Shown here: positions 19,015 through 28,234 of the stretch, in pieces
How the letters are laid out: each line of letters begins with the position of its first letter
How positions within the stretch are numbered: the first letter of the stretch is position 1
Assembly (NCBI RefSeq): GCF_900090225.1
Contig: NZ_FMHY01000002.1
Span: 1,240,001 to 1,304,000, forward strand
From: Micromonospora eburnea
GTDB lineage: Bacteria; Actinomycetota; Actinomycetes; Mycobacteriales; Micromonosporaceae
DNA: 64,000 bases
Direction: 5' to 3'
Position numbers and translations under genes: made by a program
Notes under the pieces: generated by a model
What the model saw: the letters and a program-made list of their open reading frames with translations, nothing else
What the model was told of the DNA's origin: nothing
Database searches by the model: none

Positions 19015-21372
19015 GTGAACCAGCACGACCTCGACGTGCTCGACGAGATCCAGCGCCGAGTGCTCTGGCTCGCCACCCGCATCGTGGACGCGGCCAACCA
19101 CGACCGGAACACCGGCGACGGGGTGAAGGTCGGCGGACACCAGGCCTCCAGCGCCTCCCTGGTCACCGCGATGACCGCGCTCTGGTTCGCCCACCTGGAC
19201 GCCGAGGACCGGGTCGCGGTCAAGCCGCACGCCTCGCCGGTCTTCCACGCCATCCAGTACCTGCTCGGCAACCTGGACCGGTCGTACCTGCCGAGGTTGC
19301 GGGCGCGCGGCGGGTTGCAGTCGTACCCGTCGCGGACCAAGGACCCGGACGAGGTGGACTTCTCCACCGGCTCGGTCGGTCTCGGCGCCGCCGCGCCGCT
19401 CTTCGCGGCGGTCACCCGCCGCTACGTCGACGCGCACTTCGGCCAGCGCCCGCACTCCCGGTTCGTCGCCCTGATCGGCGACGCCGAGCTGGACGAGGGG
19501 AACATCTGGGAGGCCGTCGCCGACCCGGCCACCACCGGGCTGGGCAACGTGATGTGGCTGGTCGACTTCAACCGCCAGTCGCTGGACCGGATCGTCCCCG
19601 GGGTACGCATCAACCAGTGGCGCGGCCAGTTCGAGGCCGCCGGCTGGCACGTCGTCGAGGTCAAGTACGGCCGCCGGCTCGCCGAGGCGTACGCCCGGCC
19701 GGGCGGCGAGGCGCTGCGCGACTGGATCGACCTGATGCCGAACGAGCAGTACCAGTCGCTGTTCGGGCTGACCGGGCCGGCTCTGCGCAAGCAGTTCCTC
19801 GACGGCGCGCCGGCCGAGGTGTCCGCCTTCGTCGCCGACATCCCCGACGCCGAGTTGGGCCCGCTCGTCACCGACCTCGGTGGGCACGACATCGAGGCCA
19901 TGCTCGACGCGTACGCCCAGTGCGACGCGGTCACCGACCGGCCCAGCGTGGTCTTCGCCTACACCGTCAAGGGGTGGGGCCTGCCGATCGCCGGCAACCC
20001 GCGCAACCACTCGGCGCTGCTCACCACCGAACAGGTCGACGCCCTGCGCGCGGCGCACGGCCTCACCGTCGACGCCGAGTGGGACCGCCTCGACCCGGCG
20101 TCCCCGGCCGGCATCCGGGCCGGCGAGCGTCGGGAGGCGCTGTCCCGCGCGCCCCGCGAGCGGGCGCTGGGGGTCACCGTCCCGGAAACCACCCGGGTAC
20201 GCGCGAACAAGCCCGTCTCCACCCAGGAGGTCTTCGGTCGGGTGCTGGTCGACCTGGCCCGGGACGAGAACGTTGCCCCCTATCTGGTCACCACCGCGCC
20301 GGACGTCGCCACCTCGACCAACCTGGCCGGGTTCATCAACAAGACCGGCGTGTTCGCCCCCACGGCGCAGCGTTCCTGGTCGGAGGACCGGATGCTGCGC
20401 TGGACGGAGAGCCCGGCGGGCCAGCACATCGAGCTGGGCATCTCCGAGATGAACCTGTTCCTGCTGCTCGGCCAGCTCGGCCTGTCCTGGGACCTGTCCG
20501 GGCAGCCGCTGCTGCCGGTCGGCACGGTCTACGACCCGTTCGTGCTGCGTGGCCTGGACGCCTTCCTCTACGGCACCTACTCCGGCTCCCGGTTCGTGGT
20601 CGCCGGCACCCCGTCCGGCATCACCCTCGCCCCGGAGGGCGGCGCCCACCAGTCCACCATCACCGCCTCCGTCGGCCTGGAGCTGCCCGGCGTCACGTTC
20701 ATCGAGCCCGCGTACGCCGGCAGCCTCGACTGGCTGCTCTGCGACGCGCTCGGCCAGATCGCCGGGGGAACGGCGCCGACCGCCACCGCCGCGCCGAGCG
20801 AGGACGGGGCGTACTACTTCCGGCTCAGCACCCGCCCGATCGACCAGGCGCCGTTCGAGGCGGCCCGGGCCCGGATCGGCGACGCGGTGCTGCGCCGGCA
20901 GGTGGTCGCCGGGGCGTACCGGCTGGTGGACGCGCACGAGGCGTACCCGCAGCTGGCGGACGCCCCGGTCGTGCAGCTCGCCGCCTCCGGCGCGGTGCTG
21001 CCCGAGGTCCTGGCGGCCGCCGCGGAGCTGGCGGAGGAGGGTGTCGCCGCCCACGTGGTCGACGTGACGAGCCTGGACCGGCTCTACCGGGCCTGGCAGC
21101 GCACCCTGCGTCAGGGCGTACGCACGGCGACCGTGCCGAGTGTGCCCGGCGCGCTGCGGTCGGCGTTCGCCGACCGGGTGCCGGTGGTGACCGTGCACGA
21201 CGCCGCCTCGCACGCGATGGCCTGGCTCGGCTCCGCGCTCGCCGCCCCGGCGGTGCCGCTCGGGGTGGACGAGTTCGGCCAGTCCGGCAGCGTCCGCGAG
21301 CTGTACGAGCTGCACGACCTGCTGCCCGGCAGCATCGTCAACGCCGCGCTGGCCGCGCTCTCGCTGCGCTGA
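19015..21372 (+). CDS. AceE/transketolase-like thiamine diphosphate enzyme
   Basis: 785 residues related to the homodimeric pyruvate dehydrogenase E1 (AceE, about 890) but shorter. The N-terminal third has HQASSASL, KPHASPVFHAIQYLLG and the ThDP motif GDAELDEGNIWEA with a downstream FNRQSLDRI. The middle has transketolase-type pyrimidine-domain features (EMNLFLLLGQLGLS), and the C-terminal transketolase domain ends near 780. No E2 or E3 gene is nearby, so its substrate and partners are uncertain. GTG 19015 has GGAG about 6 nt upstream; the frame extends back into the palindrome at 18940, which is unlikely to be coding. Confidence 0.82.
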   Translation: MNQHDLDVLDEIQRRVLWLATRIVDAANHDRNTGDGVKVGGHQASSASLVTAMTALWFAHLDAEDRVAVKPHASPVFHAIQYLLGNLDRSYLPRLRARGGLQSYPSRTKDPDEVDFSTGSVGLGAAAPLFAAVTRRYVDAHFGQRPHSRFVALIGDAELDEGNIWEAVADPATTGLGNVMWLVDFNRQSLDRIVPGVRINQWRGQFEAAGWHVVEVKYGRRLAEAYARPGGEALRDWIDLMPNEQYQSLFGLTGPALRKQFLDGAPAEVSAFVADIPDAELGPLVTDLGGHDIEAMLDAYAQCDAVTDRPSVVFAYTVKGWGLPIAGNPRNHSALLTTEQVDALRAAHGLTVDAEWDRLDPASPAGIRAGERREALSRAPRERALGVTVPETTRVRANKPVSTQEVFGRVLVDLARDENVAPYLVTTAPDVATSTNLAGFINKTGVFAPTAQRSWSEDRMLRWTESPAGQHIELGISEMNLFLLLGQLGLSWDLSGQPLLPVGTVYDPFVLRGLDAFLYGTYSGSRFVVAGTPSGITLAPEGGAHQSTITASVGLELPGVTFIEPAYAGSLDWLLCDALGQIAGGTAPTATAAPSEDGAYYFRLSTRPIDQAPFEAARARIGDAVLRRQVVAGAYRLVDAHEAYPQLADAPVVQLAASGAVLPEVLAAAAELAEEGVAAHVVDVTSLDRLYRAWQRTLRQGVRTATVPSVPGALRSAFADRVPVVTVHDAASHAMAWLGSALAAPAVPLGVDEFGQSGSVRELYELHDLLPGSIVNAALAALSLR

Positions 21373-21430
21373 CCCGGGTCACCGGCCGCCGGGCGGCTCC
21401 TCGCGATGGCGGGAGCGCCCGGCGTCGGTG

Positions 21431-23068
21431 TCAGCGGGTGGGGGTCGCGGTCGGAGTCCGGGCCGGGGTCTGGGTCGGTGTCGACGACTCCGGCCCGCCG
21501 CGGGTGGGCGTCGGGGTGACCGGCACCTGGGCGCCCTTCTCCGGCTCCTTGATCACGTGCCGTTCCAGGTTGACCTGCGACTGCCCGGTGCCGCCCACGG
21601 TGATCTCGTCGTACGCCTGGAGCATCTTGTCCTGGTCGAAGTAGAGGACGGTCATCGTCAGCGGGGTGGGCTTCTCGCCCTCCAGGCCGCGCAGCCCGGC
21701 GCCGCCGGTGGACCCCTCCACCATCAGCGTGGTCGGGTCCTTGTCCGGCACCTGCGGCAGCTTCGCCACCTGCCGTTCGTGCAGGTGCCCGGAGAGCACC
21801 AGCGGGGCCGCGCCGGAGAGCGGCCCGGCCGAGGCCGGGTCGTGCACCAGGGCGATGTTCACCTTGGTCGGCGAGTTCTGCACCGTGGTGGCGAGCTGCT
21901 CACCGGCGCCGATCATCTGGTCGGCGACCTGCGCGGTGAGCCCGCTGCCGGCCGGCGAGGTCTCCTTGTCGGGGGTGAACCGCGGGTCGCCGATGCCGGC
22001 GATGGTCAGCCCGGCCACCGTGGTCGTCGAGTTGTCCAGCACGATCGCGTTCGGCTGCTGGGCCACCGCCGCGGCGGTGCGCGGCGAGTCGTGGTTGCCG
22101 CGGATGTAGACGTACGGCTTCTTGAGCAGGCCGATCGAGCCGACGTAGGACGCCTCCGGCTCGCTGCCCCAGTCGGTGATGTCCCCGGTGTCGATCACCA
22201 CGTCGATGCCGAACTGCTCGACCACGGTCCGGATCAGCGACCAGCCGGTCGGGTTCAGGTGCATGTCGGAGACGTGCAGCACCCGGGTGGAGCCGGGTGC
22301 CGGCTCGTACAGCGGCAGCGTGGAGACGGTCGTGTAGAGCTGGCTGACGTTGCCGACCATCCGCTGGAGCTGCTCGGCGTACCTGGTGTAGTCGTTGGCG
22401 ATCCGCCGCGCGTCGCCGACTATCGCCGGCGCGTTGACCAGCAGCCCCTCGTAGCGGGGCTCCTCGATCGACTGGGGGCGGACGGTGGCGGCGGCCAGGC
22501 CGAGGCTGCTCCCGGTGATCGCCAGCGCCAGGCCGCCGGCCCAGGCCGTGCGGCGCACGTTGCGGAAGACCAGCCCGGCGAGCAACAGGGTGGCCAGCAC
22601 CGCCGAGGCGAGAGTCTTGAGCCCGAGGCGCATCACGCCGACGCGGACATCCTCGACGGCGGACTGGCTGGCCCGGCTGATGTTCGCCGGGTCGTCGAGC
22701 AGCGCCTCGGTACGCCGCTGGTCCAGCGAGCCCAGCTCCACGGTCAGGTAGGCCGGCCCGTTGTGGCTGTCCAGCAGCAGCGCGCCCAGCGGCGGCACGT
22801 CGATGGTGGTGCCCCCGCTCAGTGACGGGCTCAGGCTGAGCTGCGCGCGGAACGGTCCGATGTCGGTGCCCTGGTGCCCACCGGCGTACGTGCCGGCGAC
22901 GATCCCGGTGAGGGTGACCACGAGCACGGCCAGCGCGAGGCCGAGCCGGCGCAGCCCGGCGAACCACCACCCGGCGCCCGGCCAGCGGAACGCCCGGCGG
23001 CGGGCCTGCCCGGTCTCCGGGGCCGCCTCGTCCGCGGTGCCGCGTCGCTCGTTCTCCTGGCCGTCCAT
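21431..23068 (-). CDS. Membrane-anchored metallophosphoesterase
   Basis: 545 residues. A basic cytoplasmic N-terminus, one membrane segment (about 38-58), a domain of ~100 residues, two further hydrophobic segments (about 153-205), and then an extracytoplasmic calcineurin-like phosphoesterase domain with the full metal set: SDMHL, DTGDITD, GNHDS and GHLHE. The C-terminus is a Pro/Thr/Arg-rich tail. The substrate is unknown. ATG 23068 has AGGA 9 nt upstream; ATG 23089 in frame lacks a ribosome site. It is followed on the same strand, upstream, by the sugar dehydrogenase lipoprotein gene. Confidence 0.87.
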   Translation of the reverse strand: MDGQENERRGTADEAAPETGQARRRAFRWPGAGWWFAGLRRLGLALAVLVVTLTGIVAGTYAGGHQGTDIGPFRAQLSLSPSLSGGTTIDVPPLGALLLDSHNGPAYLTVELGSLDQRRTEALLDDPANISRASQSAVEDVRVGVMRLGLKTLASAVLATLLLAGLVFRNVRRTAWAGGLALAITGSSLGLAAATVRPQSIEEPRYEGLLVNAPAIVGDARRIANDYTRYAEQLQRMVGNVSQLYTTVSTLPLYEPAPGSTRVLHVSDMHLNPTGWSLIRTVVEQFGIDVVIDTGDITDWGSEPEASYVGSIGLLKKPYVYIRGNHDSPRTAAAVAQQPNAIVLDNSTTTVAGLTIAGIGDPRFTPDKETSPAGSGLTAQVADQMIGAGEQLATTVQNSPTKVNIALVHDPASAGPLSGAAPLVLSGHLHERQVAKLPQVPDKDPTTLMVEGSTGGAGLRGLEGEKPTPLTMTVLYFDQDKMLQAYDEITVGGTGQSQVNLERHVIKEPEKGAQVPVTPTPTRGGPESSTPTQTPARTPTATPTR

Positions 23069-23152
23069 GTTCAATCCTGACCTGCCCATTGAGGGATCGT
23101 GGAAAACCCGGGGAGCCCGGGCCTGCTCGACTGTTAGGCCGTACGGCCGGCT

Positions 23153-24328
23153 TCAGCTGCGCCCGGCCCCGCCGTCGGCGAAGACCAGGCGCAGTATTCG
23201 GTCGTCCTCCGCGGCCGGCTTGCCCCGCCCGTCGTGGTTGGACGTGCTCACCCAGACCGAGCCGTCCGGCGCGACCGCGGCGGCCCGGAGCCGGCCGTAC
23301 TTGCCGGTCAGCAGCTCGCGCGGCTGGCCGAGAACGCCACCGTTCGCAGTCAGCTCGACCAACCAGAGCCGCTGCCCGCGCAGGCACGCGGTGACCAGGA
23401 GGCGGTCCGCCGCGGCCAGCCCGGAGCAGGAGGCGTCGGCGGTGGGCCACTGCGTGATCGGGTCGACGTAGCGCCGGTCGTCGGCGCGTCCCTCGGCCTG
23501 CGGCCAGCCGTAGTTGCCGCCCTTGTTGATCTGGTTGATCTCGTCCCAGGTGTTTTGGCCGAACTCCACCGCGTACATCCGTTTGTCCGGCGTCCAGGCG
23601 AAGCCCTGGACGTTGCGGTGCCCCAGCGACCAGACGGGGGAGCCGGGGGTGGGGTTGCCCGGCGCGGGCTTGCCGTCCGTGGTGATCCGCAGGATCTTGC
23701 CGCCGAGGCTCTTCGGGTCCTGTGCGTTGGCCGTCTTCCCGGCGTCGCCCGTGCTGGCGTAGAGGTAGCCGTCCGGGCCGAAGCCCAGGCCCCCGCCGTC
23801 GTGGTTCCCGGCCTTCGGGATGCCGGTGAGGATCGGGGTCGGTGATCCGCCCAGTCGCAGCTTCGCGATCCGGTTGTCCTGCTCCGAGGTGTAGTAGACG
23901 AAGACGGTGCGGTCCTTGGCGTACGACGGGGAGACGGCGATGCCGAGCAGCCCGCCCTCGCCGTCGGCCACCACGCCCGGCACGGTCTGCACCACGCCCA
24001 CGTTCATGCCCCCCGGCCCGGACTCGGGGCCGACCTGGAGAATCCGGCCGCTGTCCCGTTCCGTCACCAGCGCGCCACCGTCGGGCAAAAAGGCGATCGC
24101 CCAGGGCACCTCCAGCCCCTTGGCCAACACGGTGACCACCACCTGCTGCCCGGCGCCGCCGGAGCTGGCGGTGGCCGAGGGCGTGGGCAGGTTCGGCGGC
24201 GCGCCGGCCGGGTCCGGGTCCGGCTCGCCGAACGCGCAACCGGCGGTGCCCAGCAGCAGCGCCGCGCAGGGCGCCGCCAGCGCCGTCCGGAGGCGGCCGC
24301 TGCGGGGGTACGGGGGACGGGCGTTCAC
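23153..24328 (-). CDS. Glucose/sorbosone dehydrogenase-like (PQQ-type) lipoprotein
   Basis: 391 residues with a lipobox (LLGTAGCAF, Cys at 31) directing it to the outer face of the membrane. The mature part is a six-bladed propeller of the soluble aldose dehydrogenase family: [50 protein letters not shown] and [10 protein letters not shown] are recognisable. Family members oxidise sugars using PQQ. No PQQ-biosynthesis genes are in the window, so cofactor and substrate are inferred from family only. Start GTG 24328. Confidence 0.88.
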   Translation of the reverse strand: MNARPPYPRSGRLRTALAAPCAALLLGTAGCAFGEPDPDPAGAPPNLPTPSATASSGGAGQQVVVTVLAKGLEVPWAIAFLPDGGALVTERDSGRILQVGPESGPGGMNVGVVQTVPGVVADGEGGLLGIAVSPSYAKDRTVFVYYTSEQDNRIAKLRLGGSPTPILTGIPKAGNHDGGGLGFGPDGYLYASTGDAGKTANAQDPKSLGGKILRITTDGKPAPGNPTPGSPVWSLGHRNVQGFAWTPDKRMYAVEFGQNTWDEINQINKGGNYGWPQAEGRADDRRYVDPITQWPTADASCSGLAAADRLLVTACLRGQRLWLVELTANGGVLGQPRELLTGKYGRLRAAAVAPDGSVWVSTSNHDGRGKPAAEDDRILRLVFADGGAGRS

Positions 24329-24397
24329 CCGCCCCAGGGTAGCCGGGCCGCGGCCGACCGGCTGGTACGGCGGGCGCGACGACTATCGTCGGCAGTC

Positions 24398-25324
24398 GTG
24401 AAGGTATGGATTCCGCACCCGGCCGGCCGCGCCCTCCTCGGTGAGCTGCCGTCGGGCATCACCGTCGAGCTGTTGGAGGACCCGACCCGGCTGCCGTCGT
24501 CCCCGGCCGGCGTGCGCTTCTGGGTGCCGCCGTTCCTGTCCGGCGGGGACGCCGCCGCGCTGCTGGCCGACCTGCCCGACCTGGCGGTGGTGCAGCTGCT
24601 CTCCGCCGGGGCGGACGCCTGGGTGGGGCGGGTCCCCGACGGGGTGACGCTCTGCGACGCCCGGGGCGTGCACGACTCGGCCACCGCCGAGTGGGTGGTC
24701 GCCGCGATCCTGTCCGCGCTGCGCGGTTTCGGCCCGCTGGCCCGGGCCCAGGCCCGCCGCGAGTGGGCGTACGCCGAGGTGGCCCCAACCGACGAGCTGG
24801 CCGGCAAGCGGGTGATGATCGTCGGGGCGGGTTCGATCGGCGCGGCGGTCCAGGCCCGGCTGGCCCCGTTCGAGGTGACCTTCACCCTGGTCGCCCGCAG
24901 CCCGCGTCCCGCCGAGGGGGTGCACGGGGTGGACGAGCTGCCCGCCCTGCTGCCCGAGGCGGACGTGGTGGTGCTGCTGGTGCCGTTGACCGAGCGGACC
25001 CGGGGGCTGGTCGACGAGAAGTTCCTCGCCGCGATGCCGGACGGCGCGTTGCTGGTCAACGCGGCGCGCGGCCCGGTGGCCCGGATGCCGGCGCTGGTGG
25101 CCGAGCTGACCTCCGGCCGGCTGCGGGCCGCCCTGGACGTCACCGATCCCGAGCCGCTGCCCGCCGACCACCCGCTGTGGGAGCTGCCGAACGTGTTGCT
25201 CACCCCGCACGTCGCCGGCTCGGTACGCGGCCTGCTGCCCCGGGCGTACCGGCTGGTGGGGGAGCAGCTACGCCGGTTCGTGTCCGGAGCGCCGCTGGCG
25301 AACCGGGTGGTGGACGGCTACTGA
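24398..25324 (+). CDS. D-isomer-specific 2-hydroxyacid dehydrogenase
   Basis: 308 residues; NAD-binding GAGSIGAAVQAR motif at about 145, catalytic Arg in NAARGPVA, Glu in TDPEPLP and His in LTPHVAGS, the standard D-2-hydroxyacid dehydrogenase set. It reduces a 2-keto acid (or the reverse); specificity cannot be read from sequence. Start GTG 24398 has TATCGT at 24384-24389, 8 nt upstream, and no Shine-Dalgarno, so the transcript is probably leaderless. It is convergent with the PH-domain gene that follows. Confidence 0.9.
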   Translation: MKVWIPHPAGRALLGELPSGITVELLEDPTRLPSSPAGVRFWVPPFLSGGDAAALLADLPDLAVVQLLSAGADAWVGRVPDGVTLCDARGVHDSATAEWVVAAILSALRGFGPLARAQARREWAYAEVAPTDELAGKRVMIVGAGSIGAAVQARLAPFEVTFTLVARSPRPAEGVHGVDELPALLPEADVVVLLVPLTERTRGLVDEKFLAAMPDGALLVNAARGPVARMPALVAELTSGRLRAALDVTDPEPLPADHPLWELPNVLLTPHVAGSVRGLLPRAYRLVGEQLRRFVSGAPLANRVVDGY

Positions 25325-25366
25325 CCGGTCCGTTCCGGCCGATCCTCGGGTGCCGTCCCGGTTCGT

Positions 25367-25744
25367 TCAGTCGGTGTCGCCGGGCAGCTCCTGCCCGGTG
25401 GCGGAGACCAGCCGGGGCAGGTCGTCGGCGCGTACCGCGGGGAGCACGAGCAGCTCCCCGTCGTCGAGTCGGGCGATCCCCCGGCCGCGGGCGTCGCCGG
25501 CCAGTTCGGCGACCCGATCCCAGGGGATCCGTCGCTGCCCGAGGAGCGCCCGCACGCGCACCTCGCGGGAGTCGGCGTCGGTGCCGGCCCGCCACGCCCA
25601 GATCAGGACCGCGAGCGGGATCAGCAGTACCCAGAAGAACCACAGGCTCGCGGTGGCCAGCGGCAGCGCGCCGACGAACGTGACGATCGCGGCAACCAGG
25701 ATGGCCTGGTTGTGGCGGAAACGGATGGTGTCGGGGCGGCTCAC
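25367..25744 (-). CDS. Small membrane protein with bacterial PH-like domain
   Basis: 125 residues: two closely spaced hydrophobic segments (about 15-50: ILVAAIVTFVGALPLA and LWFFWVLLIPLAVLIWA) followed by a soluble part resembling the bacterial PH domain family (REVRVRALLGQRRIPWDRV, DGELLVLPAV). Such proteins are abundant in Actinobacteria with no established role. GTG 25744 is chosen because it gives a plausible membrane-protein N-terminus; the frame stays open to 25972 but that part overlaps regulatory sequence of the opposite gene. Confidence 0.75.
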   Translation of the reverse strand: MSRPDTIRFRHNQAILVAAIVTFVGALPLATASLWFFWVLLIPLAVLIWAWRAGTDADSREVRVRALLGQRRIPWDRVAELAGDARGRGIARLDDGELLVLPAVRADDLPRLVSATGQELPGDTD

Positions 25745-25986
25745 CCCCCGATGATCGCACCCCGGGGCCGGGCCGTTCCCGGCGGGCGCGACGGGGACGA
25801 CCGGCGGCACACATGTGACCTGTATCACGTCCGGTGTCCCGTCACGGGGGCGCGTCGGGAGTCGTTCATAGCCATGGCCACGCCGGTCCCGGCCCGGTCG
25901 TCCGTGCCATCCTCCGCCCCGCCGCTGAGCCCGCACGCCGCTCCGCAACAGCACCGCCCCGTGCCCCCTCACGAAGGCGACCGCAC

Positions 25987-28161
25987 GTGCCCGTCACCCG
26001 CCCCGCCGTCGGTCGACGCCACCGGCCATCGCTGCCCGACCTCGTCGTGCCGCTCGCCGGCGCGCTGCTCGTCCTGGCCGGGGCCGTCGACCTCGTCCCA
26101 CCCCTCGCCGCGGTGGCGCTCGCCGTCGCCACCGGCTGTGCCGTGGCCGGCGTACGGTGCGCCGCGATCCTCGACGGGGCCGTGCTGGCCGCCGGTCTCA
26201 CCATCGCCGTGCTGCCGCTGGCCGATCCGCCGCGCCGGCCGCCGGTCGCGCTGACCGGCCTCGCCGTCACCGCCGCGCTGTACGCCGTGGCGCTGCACCG
26301 GCTCCCCGGCCGGTCCCGGCTCGCCGCCGCCGAACGCCTCCGCCGGAGCGTTGACGTCCTCAGCCTCGGCGTCAGCCTGGTCTTCACGGCCTGGATGCTG
26401 CTGCCACCCGGCCCGGTGCCACCGGCGGCGGCGACCGCGACCGTCGCCGGCGTGACCTGCGCGGCGGTGCTGCTGGTGACCGCGCGGGCGGACCGGCACC
26501 GCCGGCCGGGCGCGGCGTGCTGCTTCGCCGGAGCGGCGGCCTCCCTCGTCGGGCTGGCCCTGATCGTGGTGCTGCTCACCTACCGCGCTCCGGAGTGGGC
26601 CGTCCTGACCGCCGCGCCTCCATTGCTGGCCGGTGCGCTGCTCACCGCCGGCGGCGCCCGGCGTACGGCCGCCGGGGCGCGACCCCGGCCTGGCGGCACG
26701 CCAGCGGTCTGGCCCGCGCTGACCGCGCCGGCCGGTATCGCCGCGCTCGCCGCCGGCCACCACCTGTGGACGGTGGGGGAGATCGCCGCACCCGCGATCG
26801 CCCTGGGGCTGGCGGTCGTCCCGCCGATGGTGCTCCGCGAGCTGCTCGCCGTCGCCGACCAGCGCCGCCGCGTCGACCGCCCGGCCCGGGCGGCCGGCCG
26901 GCCCGCCCTGGCCGACGACCGGCCGGCCATGGCCGACCCGCTCACCGCGCCGGCGGACCGGGGCGAGCTGCTGCGCCGGCTCGGCGGACGGGCGGGCGGC
27001 GCGCTGCTCGTCGTCGACCTGGCCCGTGCCGACAACGGCCTGGCCCCGGACCGGCCGGTGCTGGTCGAGGTCGCCCGGCGGCTCCGGGCCGGCTGCGGCC
27101 CCGGCGATCTGGTGGCCCGCCTCGCCGACGCCGAGTTCGCCGTGCTCACCGACGTCGGACCGGTGGTCGCGTACGCGCTGGGCGGCCGGCTCCTGGCCGC
27201 GGTGACCGGGCCGTACCCGGGGGCCGGCGGGATGACCCGGCTCCGGGTCTGCGTCGGGCTGGCCGAGACGACCGGCGGCGATCCGGAGGACGTGTTGCGC
27301 CAGGCCGAACTGGCCCGGCGGCGCGCGGTGCAGCTCGGCCGGGACCGGGTCGAGTGGTACGACGCGTACCTGGAGGAGCAGCTCGTCCGCCGGCTGGACC
27401 TGGAGCGGGAGCTGCCGGGGGCGCTCGCCCGGGGCGAGCTGGACCTGGTCTACCAGCCGGTGCTGGCCCTCGCCGACCGGCAGCCGGTGGGCACCGAGGC
27501 GCTGCTGCGCTGGCGCAGCCCGGCGCTGGGCACCGTGCTGCCCGACGAGCTGCTGCCGGTCGCGGCGGACCTGGACCTGCTCGGCGAGGTGGGACGGTGG
27601 GTGCTCGACCGGGCCTGCCGGCAGCTCGCCGACTGGTCGGACGGGAGCCGGGAACTGTGGATGGCGGTGAACGTCACGCCCCGCGAGCTGGCGGCGGCGG
27701 ACTTCGTGGCCCGGACAGCGGCCGCCCTGGCCGCGTACGACGTGCCACCGGAGCGCCTGGTGGTGGAGGTCGCCGAGCCGGCCGTCGCCGTGGAGCAGCC
27801 CACGGTGGTGGCCCGGCTCGCCGGCCTGCGCTCGCTCGGGGTACGGACGGCGCTGGACGACTTCCGTGCCGAGCACGCCTCGCTGGCCCAGCTCCGCCGG
27901 CTGCCCATCGACCTGCTCAAGGTCGGCCCGCACCTGGTCGGGCCGACCTCGGACGGGCGCGGCCCGCTGATCGAGGTGGTGGCCAAGCTGGGCGACCGGC
28001 TCGGCCTGGAGGTGGTCGTCGAGGGGCTGGAGTCCGACGTCCAGGTCGCCGGGGCCCGCCGGGCCGGCTGCCGCTACGGCCAGGGCTTCGCCCTCGCCCG
28101 CCCGGCCACCCCGGAACGGGTCGAGGCGTGGTTCGAGGAGTTCGGCGCCGCACCCCGCTGA
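25987..28161 (+). CDS. Membrane GGDEF-EAL protein 2 with degenerate GGDEF
   Basis: 724 residues with about eight hydrophobic segments in the first 300. The cyclase motif is degenerate: ADAEF at about residue 380 instead of GGDEF, and the I-site Arg is lost (GPGD). The EAL domain keeps EALL (about 504), Asn in NVTPRE, Glu in EVAE, DD in LDDF, Lys in LLKVG and the QG motif, but loop 6 has DDFRAEHASL instead of [10 protein letters not shown]. It is thus probably not a cyclase, and may be a weak phosphodiesterase or a c-di-GMP receptor. GTG 25987 has GAAGGCGA upstream; earlier in-frame starts reach 25834. Confidence 0.88.
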   Translation: MPVTRPAVGRRHRPSLPDLVVPLAGALLVLAGAVDLVPPLAAVALAVATGCAVAGVRCAAILDGAVLAAGLTIAVLPLADPPRRPPVALTGLAVTAALYAVALHRLPGRSRLAAAERLRRSVDVLSLGVSLVFTAWMLLPPGPVPPAAATATVAGVTCAAVLLVTARADRHRRPGAACCFAGAAASLVGLALIVVLLTYRAPEWAVLTAAPPLLAGALLTAGGARRTAAGARPRPGGTPAVWPALTAPAGIAALAAGHHLWTVGEIAAPAIALGLAVVPPMVLRELLAVADQRRRVDRPARAAGRPALADDRPAMADPLTAPADRGELLRRLGGRAGGALLVVDLARADNGLAPDRPVLVEVARRLRAGCGPGDLVARLADAEFAVLTDVGPVVAYALGGRLLAAVTGPYPGAGGMTRLRVCVGLAETTGGDPEDVLRQAELARRRAVQLGRDRVEWYDAYLEEQLVRRLDLERELPGALARGELDLVYQPVLALADRQPVGTEALLRWRSPALGTVLPDELLPVAADLDLLGEVGRWVLDRACRQLADWSDGSRELWMAVNVTPRELAAADFVARTAAALAAYDVPPERLVVEVAEPAVAVEQPTVVARLAGLRSLGVRTALDDFRAEHASLAQLRRLPIDLLKVGPHLVGPTSDGRGPLIEVVAKLGDRLGLEVVVEGLESDVQVAGARRAGCRYGQGFALARPATPERVEAWFEEFGAAPR

Positions 28162-28201
28162 ACTGGTCTTTCAGCGTCACGTGACTGGTCTTTCAGCGTC
28201 A
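28162..28201 (+). repeat. 22-bp tandem direct repeat after GGDEF-EAL gene 2
   Basis: ACTGGTCTTTCAGCGTCA occurs at 28162-28179 and 28184-28201, exactly 22 bp apart, starting one base after the stop. A palindrome GTCACGTGAC spans the junction (28176-28185). Function unknown; it lies between convergent genes. Confidence 0.8.
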
Positions 28202-28234
28202 GGTGCGACGGGCCGCCGGTTGCCCTGAACCGGT

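Noticed and set aside
21428..22825. Plus-strand frame opposite the metallophosphoesterase gene
   Set aside because: Low-complexity Arg/Gly/Val composition and wholly antisense to a clearly real enzyme.
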